The notes below the pieces were generated by a model, which saw nothing but the letters and a program-made list of their open reading frames with translations, did not search any database and had not been told where the DNA came from. Made by a program: the position numbers and the translations under genes. From JBLNBQ01 sp050260095 (GTDB lineage Bacteria > Bacillota > UBA5301 > DYFA01): a stretch of DNA of 12,810 nt. This document shows positions 1-6,334 of this stretch, in pieces. The stretch covers positions 1 through 12,810 of the forward strand of contig JBLNBQ010000098.1 in NCBI GenBank assembly GCA_050260095.1. The letters are read 5' to 3'. The stretch's first letter is position 1. Each line of letters begins with the position of its first letter.

Positions 1-113
1 CGGGCCGCAGGCCCCGGCCGGCGGGCAGCAGGAGCGGTAGGCGGCCCGGGCGCGCCGGCCGGGTGGCCGGCGGGCGGAGCCGGCACATACTAGGAGCGGA
101 GGCACACACATAC
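1..113 (+). other. Upstream gene tail and glmM leader
   Basis: Very GC-rich stretch before glmM. Two + strand frames run in from the window edge, one stopping with TAG at 38-40 and the other with TAG at 91-93. Either could be the low-complexity Gly/Ala/Pro tail of an upstream gene. In Firmicutes the gene before glmM is often the cyclase regulator cdaR (ybbR), but nothing here identifies it. A good ribosome binding site, AGGAGCGGAGG at 92-102, serves glmM. Confidence 0.25.
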
Positions 114-1484
114 ATGGGCAGACTCTTCGGGACCGATGGGGTTCGCGGGGTGGCGAACCGGGAACTCACGCCGGAGCTGGCCTTCCGGCTGGGGCGGGCG
201 GGGGCGGCGGTGCTGGCCCGCCACGCCTTGGGGCGGGAGGGAGAGCGGCCGCGGGTCCTGATCGGCCGGGACACCCGCCTCTCCGGCACGCTCTTGGAGG
301 CGGCGCTGACCGCCGGTCTCACCTCCGTCGGCGCCGATGTCGTCCAGGCGGGGATCCTGCCGACCCCGGGGGTCGCCTTCCTTGTGCGGGAGCTGAAGAT
401 GGACGCCGGCGTCATGGTCTCCGCCTCCCACAATCCGGTGCCCGACAACGGGATCAAATTCTTCTCGAGCGACGGGTTCAAGCTCTCCGACGACCTGGAA
501 GATGAGATCGAAGCCCTGCTCGGCGAGGTGGGGTCCGAAGACGGCCTGCCCCGTCCGGTGGGCGAGGGGGTCGGCCGGGCCTATCCGGAGCGGCGGGCCG
601 AAGAGCGCTACCTCGACTTCCTCGAAAGCACCTCGCCCCAGCGCCTCGACGGCCTGCGCATCGTGCTCGACTGCGGCTTCGGCGCGGCCTACCGGGTCGG
701 TCCGGCAGTCTTCGCCCGGCTGGGCGCGGAAGTTTTCGCCATGAACGCCGAGGCGGACGGGGCGCGGATCAACGTGCGGTGCGGTTCGACCCATCCCGAG
801 CAGCTCCAGGCGGCCGTGCGGGAGCGGGGCGCCCACTTCGGGCTGGCCTTCGACGGCGACGCCGACCGGGTCATCGCAGTGGACGAGCGCGGCGAGCTGG
901 TCGACGGCGACCACCTGCTGGCCATCGCCGGGCTGGACCTCCTCGCCCGCGACGCCCTGCCAAACCGCAAGATCGCCGCGACGGTCTACTCCAATCTGGG
1001 GCTGGTGGCGGCGTTCCGGCAGCGGGGGGGCGATGTGACGATCACCCAGGCGGGCGACCGTTACGTCCTGGAAGCGCTGCGGCGGGAGGGCCTCATCCTG
1101 GGCGGCGAGCAGTCGGGGCACATCATCTTCCTGGCCCACAACGTGACCGGGGACGGAGTCTTGACCGGCCTGCAGCTGGCTGCTATCCTTAAGAGAACCG
1201 GCCAGCCGCTCTCCGAGGCCGCTCAGGTCATGCGCACCTTCCCCCAGGTTCTCCATAATGTGAGGGTGAAGGAGAAGGAGCGCCTGGCGGAGAGCGGGCG
1301 GGTCAAGGACGCCGTGGCGGCCGCCGAGGCTCGGCTGGGCGCCGAAGGACGCATCTTCGTGCGGGCTTCGGGCACCGAGCCGCTCATCCGCATCCTGGGA
1401 GAGGGGCCTGACGAGGCGACGGTCCGGCGGGCGGTGGACTTGGTGGCGGCGGCGGTCGTCGCCGATCTGGGGGGTGAGGCCTGA
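114..1484 (+). CDS. glmM: Phosphoglucosamine mutase GlmM
   Basis: Interconverts glucosamine-6-phosphate and glucosamine-1-phosphate in the cytoplasm, supplying UDP-GlcNAc for peptidoglycan. The 456-residue product (family usually about 445-450) has every hallmark of the bacterial alpha-phosphohexomutase family: N-terminal MGRLFGTDGVRG, the phosphoserine loop SASHNP with active Ser at residue 105, the Mg-binding DGDADR at 247-252, the sugar-binding GEQSGH at 331-336, and the C-terminal phosphate-binding RASGTEPLIR at 417-426. I start at ATG 114 because the conserved family N-terminus begins there and AGGAGCGGAGG lies 11 bases upstream; the frame is open further back but that extension has no family character. 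glmS, acting one step earlier in the same pathway, follows after 326 bases. Confidence 0.97.
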   Translation: MGRLFGTDGVRGVANRELTPELAFRLGRAGAAVLARHALGREGERPRVLIGRDTRLSGTLLEAALTAGLTSVGADVVQAGILPTPGVAFLVRELKMDAGVMVSASHNPVPDNGIKFFSSDGFKLSDDLEDEIEALLGEVGSEDGLPRPVGEGVGRAYPERRAEERYLDFLESTSPQRLDGLRIVLDCGFGAAYRVGPAVFARLGAEVFAMNAEADGARINVRCGSTHPEQLQAAVRERGAHFGLAFDGDADRVIAVDERGELVDGDHLLAIAGLDLLARDALPNRKIAATVYSNLGLVAAFRQRGGDVTITQAGDRYVLEALRREGLILGGEQSGHIIFLAHNVTGDGVLTGLQLAAILKRTGQPLSEAAQVMRTFPQVLHNVRVKEKERLAESGRVKDAVAAAEARLGAEGRIFVRASGTEPLIRILGEGPDEATVRRAVDLVAAAVVADLGGEA

Positions 1485-1565
1485 GAAGGCTGAGGGGGCT
1501 GTCCACAACCGCATAGCGCCGGCCCGCACGACGGGAGGCGGGCCGGGGCGGAAAAGAGGATAAGC
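1485..1565 (+). other. glmM-glmS spacer upstream of the ribozyme
   Basis: Non-coding stretch between the glmM stop and the ribozyme cleavage site. It holds a GC-rich hairpin (9-bp stem, 1519-1527 with 1538-1546, loop of 10) with no T-tract on this strand, so I do not call it a terminator. The 12-mer GGCTGTCCACAA at 1497-1508 recurs exactly at 1656-1667 inside the ribozyme. I see no convincing vegetative promoter, so glmS may be read from glmM or from a promoter I cannot recognise. Confidence 0.4.
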
Positions 1566-1711
1566 AGCGCCAGAACTCCCCCGGAATCGGGGAGTTGACG
1601 AGGTAGGGGAACTCGGAATGATCGGCGGGTGACCCTCGGCTGGCTACGGTCGAGAGGCTGTCCACAAAGGCCGGCGGCGACGCTGGAGATAAAACGGCAG
1701 CCAGGTAGCGT
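1566..1711 (+). ncRNA. glmS ribozyme (GlcN6P-activated self-cleaving riboswitch)
   Basis: Cis-acting ribozyme that uses glucosamine-6-phosphate as cofactor and cleaves the glmS mRNA, giving feedback on amino-sugar synthesis. The predicted cut lies between A1566 and G1567 of the conserved AGCGCCAGAACT. I can trace the known fold: P1 stem AACTCCCC (1574-1581) with GGGGAGTT (1589-1596); the invariant core TTGACGAGG at 1595-1603; conserved TCGGCGGGTGACCCT at 1622-1636; a helix GCTAC (1643-1647) with GTAGC (1705-1709); P3 GGCTGTC (1656-1662) with GGCAGCC (1696-1702); and a P4 hairpin CCGGCG/CGCTGG closed by GCGA. The match to the Thermoanaerobacter/Bacillus ribozymes I remember is strong, and it sits directly upstream of glmS. 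The 3' boundary is approximate. Confidence 0.95.
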
Positions 1712-1717
1712 AAGGCC

Positions 1718-1736
1718 CCACGCGCCGTGCGCGTGG
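1718..1736 (+). promoter_or_regulatory. Perfect 8-bp hairpin after the ribozyme
   Basis: CCACGCGC (1718-1725) pairs perfectly with GCGCGTGG (1729-1736) over a three-base loop, seven bases after the ribozyme's last helix. It has no T-tract. Its 5' side overlaps CCCCA (1716-1720), which could instead pair with TGGGG (1756-1760) in the next hairpin, so it may be one partner in an alternative fold. That role is inference. Confidence 0.5.
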
Positions 1737-1752
1737 AGGAGTTATTGTGTTG

Positions 1753-1782
1753 CCCTGGGGGTGCCCGTCCCCCGGGGTTTTT
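1753..1782 (+). terminator. Terminator-like hairpin in the glmS leader
   Basis: CCCTGGGGG (1753-1761) pairs with CCCCCGGGG (1769-1777) over a seven-base loop, giving nine pairs including one T-G, followed at once by TTTTT (1778-1782). This is the form of a Rho-independent terminator. It lies after the ribozyme and 28 bases before the glmS ATG, so it would act as a leader attenuator rather than the end of an operon. The T-tract is short, so termination is probably partial. Confidence 0.6.
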
Positions 1783-1810
1783 GCGTTCGGAGTTGAGGGA
1801 GGCTAAAGCC

Positions 1811-3634
1811 ATGTGCGGCATTGTTGGATACACAGGTCCCAAGGACGCGGTACCCGTCCTCCTGGAGGGGTTGCGGCGCCTCGAATACCGCGGCTACGAC
1901 TCGGCCGGGGTGGCGGTCCTCGCCGCTGACCGGGTCGATGTCCGCAAGACGGTGGGACGCCTGGCCAAGCTCGAGGAGAAGCTGGCGCAGAGTCCGGTGG
2001 CCGGCCAGACCGGCATCGCCCACACCCGCTGGGCGACCCACGGCCGTCCGTCCGACGCCAACGCTCACCCGCACCAGGACTGCACCGGGAACATCGCCGT
2101 CGTCCACAATGGCATCATCGAGAACTACCGCTCGCTCAGGGCGCGCCTGGCCAAGGCCGGGCACGTCTTCCGCTCCGAGACCGACACCGAGACGATCCCC
2201 CACCTGATCGAGGAGCACTACGAGGGCGACCTCGCCGAGGCGGTGCGCAAGGCCGCGGCGGAGCTCGAGGGTTCCTACGCCCTGGCGGTCGCCCACCGGA
2301 GCGAACCCGGGCGGATCGTGGCGGTGCGTAAGGACAGCCCGCTCGTGGTCGGGTTGGGCGACGGGGAGAGCTTCCTCGCCTCCGACATCCCGGCGTTGCT
2401 CCCCTTTACGCGGGAGGTCTACATCCTGGACGACGGCGAGATGGCGATCCTTGCCCCGGACGGCGTGGCGGTGACCGACCTTGCGGGACGGCCGGTGGCC
2501 AAGGCGGTCTTCGAAGTGAAGTGGGACCCGGTGATGGCCGAAAAGGGCGGCTACGACGATTTCATGCTCAAGGAGATCAACGAGCAGCCGCGGGCGGTCC
2601 GGGACACCCTGGCCGGCCGGCTCGACACCGACCACGTGACCCTCGAGGAGGTCACGCTCACCGCAGAACAGGTGCAGCGCTTCGACAAGGTGGCCATGAT
2701 CGCCTGCGGCACCGCCATGCACGCCGGGCTCGTCGGCAAGCAGGTGATCGAGCGCCTGGTGCGGCTCCCGGTCGAGGCGGAGGTCGCCTCGGAGTTCCGA
2801 TACCGCGACCCGATGGTGAACGAACGCACCCTGGCGGTGGTAATCTCCCAGTCGGGGGAGACCGCCGACACGCTGGCCGGCCTGCGGCTGGCGAAGGAAC
2901 GGGGCGCCCGGGTCGTGGCGATCACCAACGTGGTCGGCTCGTCGGTGGCCCGCGAGGCGCACGACGTCATCTACACCTGGGCCGGGCCGGAGATCGCCGT
3001 GGCCTCGACCAAGGCGTACATGACGCAGCTCGTCGCGCTCTACCTGCTCGCCCTTTTCCTGGCGGAGAAGAGGGGCACGGCGACCCCTGCGGAGCGGGCC
3101 GAGATCATCGCGGCGCTCAAAGAACTGCCGAAAGAGGTCAACAGCGTCCTGGCCCACGCGGAAAAGGCGCAGCGCCTGGCCAAAGAGTTCAAGAACTGCG
3201 AGGACGTCTTCTTCATCGGGCGCGGCCTCGACCACGCCGTGTCGCTCGAGGGCGCGCTGAAGCTCAAGGAGATCTCCTACATCCATGCGGAGGCCTATGC
3301 GGCCGGGGAACTCAAGCACGGCACGCTGGCGCTGATCGTCGAGGGCGTGCCGGTCTTCGCCCTGGCCACGCAGACCAAGCTGTACGACAAGATGCTCTCC
3401 AACATCAAGGAGGTCAAAGCCCGGGACGCGACGGTGGTGGCCATCGCCCTCGAAGGCGACCAGGAGATCTATGAGGCGGCCGACCACGTGCTCCACATCC
3501 CGCGGACCCTCGACTTCGTGACGCCGGTGCTCTCGGTGGTGCCGCTCCAGCTCTTCTCCTACTACGCGGCGAAGGCCCGGGGCTGCGATGTCGACAAGCC
3601 GCGGAACCTGGCCAAGTCGGTGACGGTGGAGTAG
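1811..3634 (+). CDS. glmS: Glutamine--fructose-6-phosphate aminotransferase (isomerizing) GlmS
   Basis: Makes glucosamine-6-phosphate from fructose-6-phosphate and glutamine, the committed step to UDP-GlcNAc. The 607-residue product is full length. The N-terminal glutaminase domain (about 1-240) starts MCGIVGYTG, with Cys2 as nucleophile after Met removal, followed by HTRWATHG at 71-78 and HNGIIEN at 99-105. Two sugar isomerase (SIS) domains follow: ACGTAMHAG at about 298-306 with SQSGETADT at 346-354, and the second around 460-570. The C-terminal tail DKPRNLAKSVTVE (595-607) is the conserved element of the sugar site. The start at ATG 1811 is fixed by the need for Cys2 and by AGGGAGG at 1796-1802; the frame is open upstream but would block the nucleophile. 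Regulation is by the ribozyme upstream. Confidence 0.98.
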   Translation: MCGIVGYTGPKDAVPVLLEGLRRLEYRGYDSAGVAVLAADRVDVRKTVGRLAKLEEKLAQSPVAGQTGIAHTRWATHGRPSDANAHPHQDCTGNIAVVHNGIIENYRSLRARLAKAGHVFRSETDTETIPHLIEEHYEGDLAEAVRKAAAELEGSYALAVAHRSEPGRIVAVRKDSPLVVGLGDGESFLASDIPALLPFTREVYILDDGEMAILAPDGVAVTDLAGRPVAKAVFEVKWDPVMAEKGGYDDFMLKEINEQPRAVRDTLAGRLDTDHVTLEEVTLTAEQVQRFDKVAMIACGTAMHAGLVGKQVIERLVRLPVEAEVASEFRYRDPMVNERTLAVVISQSGETADTLAGLRLAKERGARVVAITNVVGSSVAREAHDVIYTWAGPEIAVASTKAYMTQLVALYLLALFLAEKRGTATPAERAEIIAALKELPKEVNSVLAHAEKAQRLAKEFKNCEDVFFIGRGLDHAVSLEGALKLKEISYIHAEAYAAGELKHGTLALIVEGVPVFALATQTKLYDKMLSNIKEVKARDATVVAIALEGDQEIYEAADHVLHIPRTLDFVTPVLSVVPLQLFSYYAAKARGCDVDKPRNLAKSVTVE

Positions 3635-3701
3635 GCCGGCGCCAGACGGTTCCCGGTGCGCTGACCGCCATGGGGGGGCCACATGCCTCCCCTTCGGCAT
3701 C

Positions 3702-3759
3702 GCGTAAGTTCTGTTTGCAGGAATTGTGGCGCCACAATTCCCGCGAACAGAACTTACGC
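3702..3759. repeat. 58-bp near-perfect palindrome (dispersed repeat candidate)
   Basis: Two 29-base arms, 3702-3730 and 3731-3759, are reverse complements except at two positions, with no spacer (centre GGCGCC). The outer part of the arm reads GCGTAAGTTCTGTTTGC. Both differences would be G-U pairs in RNA, so a transcript would fold into one long hairpin. No T-tract follows, so it is not a classical terminator, though it lies between convergent genes. One arm recurs at 12303-12330, which suggests a dispersed REP- or MITE-like element rather than a local operator. It carries no gene. Confidence 0.85.
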
Positions 3760-3760
3760 T

Positions 3761-3793
3761 TCACCCCGCAGGGGATATTACCCTGCGGGGTGA
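3761..3793 (+). repeat. 13-bp perfect hairpin carrying a ribosome binding site
   Basis: TCACCCCGCAGGG (3761-3773) pairs perfectly with CCCTGCGGGGTGA (3781-3793) around the AT-rich loop GATATTA. It follows the 58-bp palindrome by one base and may belong to the same element. The 3' arm contains GGGGTGA, the only plausible ribosome binding site for the small gene that starts at 3800, so the folded RNA would hide it. Confidence 0.75.
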
Positions 3794-3799
3794 TTCCTT

Positions 3800-3964
3800 G
3801 TGCGGTACGTTGGCATGGCGCTGGTCCTGCTCGTCCTCTGGCCGGTGGTGGCCGGCGCCTGGCACCAGTGGCAGAAGGGGGAACGCCGGGCGGCGGCGGT
3901 GGGACTCGTCGTGTACTGCGCCGTGGCCGTCGCCTTCGCGGTGTACCAGTTCTTCCTCCGCTGA
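3800..3964 (+). CDS. Small two-helix membrane protein, hypothetical
   Basis: A 54-residue protein that I do not recognise by sequence. Helix 1 spans about residues 3-21 (Leu/Val-rich, ending VVAGAW), a short basic loop HQWQKGERR covers 22-30, and helix 2 spans about 31-53, ending YQFFLR. The basic loop predicts a hairpin with both ends outside. The GTG start at 3800 is chosen because GGGGTGA lies five bases upstream; ATG 3815 is an alternative without a binding site and would trim helix 1. It converges on gerAC, with 33 bases between them. Two-helix proteins of 55-80 residues, called D subunits, are known beside GerA-type receptor operons in Bacillus, so a link to the germination locus is conceivable, but the opposite orientation and lack of recognisable sequence make this only a guess. 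Confidence 0.5.
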   Translation: MRYVGMALVLLVLWPVVAGAWHQWQKGERRAAAVGLVVYCAVAVAFAVYQFFLR

Positions 3965-3997
3965 CCGCCCACCCCCGGCCGTCCCTAAGTCCAGCGA

Positions 3998-4826
3998 TCA
4001 GAAGGTCATCCCGCGCCGGCGCAGCCGGATATCGGCCTCCACCTCGATCTCGCATTCGGTGAACGCCTTCGGCCACTGGCGGGCGAAGGCGCGCCACCGG
4101 GCGGCGGGGATCACCTCGGGCGCCTCTTCCGCCAGGCCGAAGATGTCCGCCTGGTAGCGCCGGGCCGCGGTGAGCGAGCGCCAGATCTGGTGGGCCACCT
4201 CGCGGGAGACCGCCCGGTTCACCATCCGCACGTCGGGCACCGGGGCCCGCTGCCCCGCATACGAGGCGACCTCCCGGATGTTGGCCTCCCCGAAGGCCTT
4301 GAGCCGGATGACCGTCATGGCGCGGTTCGTTTCGTCGGGGAGCACGAGCCGCCGGACGCCGCCGTGAAAGAGTTCGACGGCGATCTTCGCGCGGGGTTCG
4401 GCCGGGTCGCTCACGGTCACCGGCAGGCCCTGCACGTCGTTTCTGAGCCACAGGAGCCCGGGGACCGCCTCGGGCGGCAAAAAGCCGCGCAGCCGGTGGC
4501 CGCGGAAGACGGCCATCCCCGTCAGCGCCAATTCGGTCGGCTTCGGCGGCTCGCCGCCGCCTTTGCCTTCCGCCTCTCCGCCGCCCCCGCCGCCCGGGCC
4601 GGGCTTCTGCTGCGGCGGCACCATGGTCAGGCGGGGCACGGCCACCGCGGTTCCGGATACGGACGACTGCACCAGGTACTGCTGGAGCGTGAGCTCACAG
4701 GAGGGTCACCTTCAGCACGTCCGCCGCCGAATCGGAGGTCACCAGGAGATGAAGGGACTCCCGCACCTGCGGCTCGCGGCTCAGGAAGTCGAGGACCGGC
4801 TGGAGCCCGCTGCGCCCCAGCCTCTC
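3998..4826 (-). pseudogene. gerAC: gerAC remnant (Ger(x)C-type germination protein), broken
   Basis: Remains of the C subunit of a GerA-type germinant receptor, normally a lipoprotein of about 370-400 residues. The first piece is in frame with the upstream fusion and reads like the domain-1 end of the family (GLQPVLDFLSREPQVR), stopping at TGA 4697-4695. Family sequence then resumes in another frame (LTLQQYLVQ, PRLTM, then ELALTGMAVFRGHRLRGF and GLLWLRND) and continues to the typical end EIEVEADIRLRRRGMTF. The N-terminal lipoprotein signal and roughly the first hundred residues are absent, and family sequence between the two pieces also appears lost. The later part carries a Gly/Pro-rich insert at about 4545-4615. 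A 224-residue frame from GTG 4672 could be translated but would make only a fragment without export signal. Confidence 0.8.
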
Positions 4827-5006
4827 CTGCAAGAGCGCCGCAAAGTTGTCGGGGAGAAAGGCCGTGAAGGCCACGATCAGGCCGGCGGGCACGCAGAACG
4901 GCCGGTAGTCGGCGGCTCCCAGGACCTCAGTGAGGGTCGCCACCGTGAAGAGGAACAGGAGCGCCAGCTTCAGCACGGAGATGACGAACCAGACGACCAT
5001 GAACGC
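4827..5006 (-). pseudogene. gerAB: gerAB internal fragment fused between gerAA and gerAC
   Basis: About 60 residues that match the late transmembrane part of the B subunit, an amino-acid-permease-like component of GerA receptors. The stretch has a tryptophan-containing helix (VVWFVISVLKLALLFLF), then the family signature-like segment EVLGAADYRPFCVPAGL, then another helix ending near PDNFAALLQ. A full GerAB has about 365 residues and ten helices; here some three quarters are missing. It is joined in frame to GerAA upstream and to GerAC downstream, with no start or stop of its own. Identification is from recalled family patterns, so the exact junctions may be off by several residues. Confidence 0.7.
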
Positions 5007-6265
5007 CACGATGCCGACGGTCTGGCCGATGGGCGCCGGCAGCCGCAGCCCGGCCTCCCGCGTCAGCTCCAGACCGCCGACCATCAGGAGCGCTTCCACG
5101 AGCGCCGGGAACGGCACCGGCTCCCGGGAGGCGGTGAAGAGAAGCACCAGGGGGGTGGGGATCAGCTCCTGGTGGAAGGTGGTGATCGCGATGTACAGCG
5201 CCGGCAGCGTGAGGGCTGTCACCGTTCCGAAGAGCCGGAGCAGCCGGAGCAGCGAACCGTAGGGGAACCGCTCGTAGTAGTCCTCGGCGGTGGTGAGGTA
5301 GCTGGTCACGCCCCCCGGGACGATCAGCGCCAGCGGCGAGCCGTCGATCATGATGGCGACCCGCCCTTCCAGCACGGCGGCGGCGGTCCGGTCGGGCCGC
5401 TCGGTGTACTGGAACTGGGGGAAGGGCGAGAAGGGGAAGTCCTCGATGAACTGTTCGAGGTAGCCGGAGTCGGGTATCCAGTCGGTGTCCAGCGATTTGA
5501 GCCGCCGTTTCACCTCGGCCACGAGATCCGGGTTGGTGACCCCCTCGATCCAGGCCACCACCACGTCGGTCAGCGACAGCCTGCCGATCTTCATCGGGTC
5601 GAGCCGCAGGTAGGGGCTCTTGATGCGCCGCCGCAGCAGCGCGGTGTTCATCCGGAGGACCTCGTTGAACCCCTCGCGCGGGCCCCGGATCACGGCCTCG
5701 GTGGCCGGCTCGGTGATGGTGCGGTGCTCCCACGACTTCGTCTCTACGGTGAGGGCCTGGGCCATCCCGTCCACCAGCAGCGCGGTTTCCCCGGTCAGGA
5801 TGTGGTCCAGAAGTTCGCCGTAGGTCTTAACCGGGCTGGCCGGGGCGCCCAGCACCAGGTGTTGCGAGACGAGCGCGAGCAGTTCGTCGGAACTTTGGGG
5901 CCGCTCGGTCGCCGCCAGGCGGGCGAGGACCATGAGCGGCTGGAGGATGGCGAACGCAATGGGGTCCGGTCGGTCAGCCCCTCGACGTAGATGATGGCGC
6001 AGTCCACAGGGGGGTCGGACCAGAGTCTGAACTTCCGGATTATGATGTCGGCGTTGCGTTCGCCGCAGATGTCTTTGAGCCGGGCGGTGTCCTCCTTCAC
6101 CCGGCCGAGGAAAGGCAGGTTGATACCCGTGCTGGCCGGGTCGGCGCCGGTGCCGGTGTCCTGCGGTCCCCCTCCCGGACGCCCGGGTTCCTGGAGGGCC
6201 GCGGGCCGTTCTCCCTTGTCCTTCCGGAACCAGCTTCCGAAGGCGCGCAGCCGCCTGAACCGCAT
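5007..6265 (-). pseudogene. gerAA: gerAA (GerA-type germinant receptor subunit A), frameshifted and 3' truncated
   Basis: A subunit of a spore germinant receptor, an inner-membrane protein acting with B and C subunits to sense nutrients. The start ATG 6265-6263 has GGAAAGGGG just upstream. The first 100 residues include the family pattern DIIIRKF and IIYVEGLTDR. At about 5966 the match moves to another frame, continuing DPIAFAILQPLM, as if one base were lost. The second frame carries the rest of the soluble domain, RVAIMIDGSPLALIVPG, PFPALVEALLM and TREAGLRLPAPIGQTVGIV. The last 80 or so residues expected of the family (about 480-520 in total) are replaced by GerAB-like sequence at about 5006. 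With a frameshift and truncation it cannot be a normal subunit unless the frameshift is a sequencing error. Confidence 0.88.
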
Positions 6266-6334
6266 GTACAGGCCCCTTTCCTCAAAAGGATTGTCCTCCG
6301 CCACACTCGAATATACCGGGAAAGGGGTGACACG
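6266..6334. promoter_or_regulatory. Divergent gerAA/cheR intergenic region
   Basis: These 69 bases must hold any promoter for both directions. The + strand has AAAGGGGTGA at 6321-6330 as the cheR ribosome binding site; the minus strand has GGAAAGGGG ahead of gerAA. Weak promoter-like words are present (TTGTCC at 6291-6296 and AT-rich AATATA near 6310-6315) but their spacing is poor. I cannot assign a sigma factor. Confidence 0.35.

Noticed and set aside
90..1529. Long minus-strand open frame (479 codons) opposite glmM
   Set aside because: Antisense shadow of a GC-rich gene: no ribosome binding site or family motif, composition follows the glmM codons.
1519..1546. GC hairpin after glmM as a terminator
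   Set aside because: The stem is strong, but the + strand continues GGGCGGAAAAGAGG with no T-tract.
1595..1600. TTGACG as a -35 promoter element for glmS
   Set aside because: It is part of the invariant TTGACGAGG core of the glmS ribozyme and no matching -10 follows.
1742..3700. Long minus-strand open frame (652 codons) opposite glmS
   Set aside because: Exact antisense of a certain gene, rich in His/Arg/Asp/Leu as expected for a shadow, and it crosses the ribozyme leader.
3670..4157. Two plus-strand frames of 130 and 143 codons running through the palindrome
   Set aside because: They translate the inverted repeat and then run antisense to gerAC; the compact 54-residue frame at 3800-3964 explains the region better.
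4563..5990. Plus-strand frame of 475 codons opposite the ger remnants
   Set aside because: Charged low-complexity translation (His/Asp/Gln/Arg-rich) typical of antisense; the minus strand carries recognisable Ger family sequence.
6285..6320. Forespore sigma promoter (SigF/SigG-like GGTATA on the minus strand) for gerAA
   Set aside because: Only the -35-like word fits; no good -10 at the right spacing.
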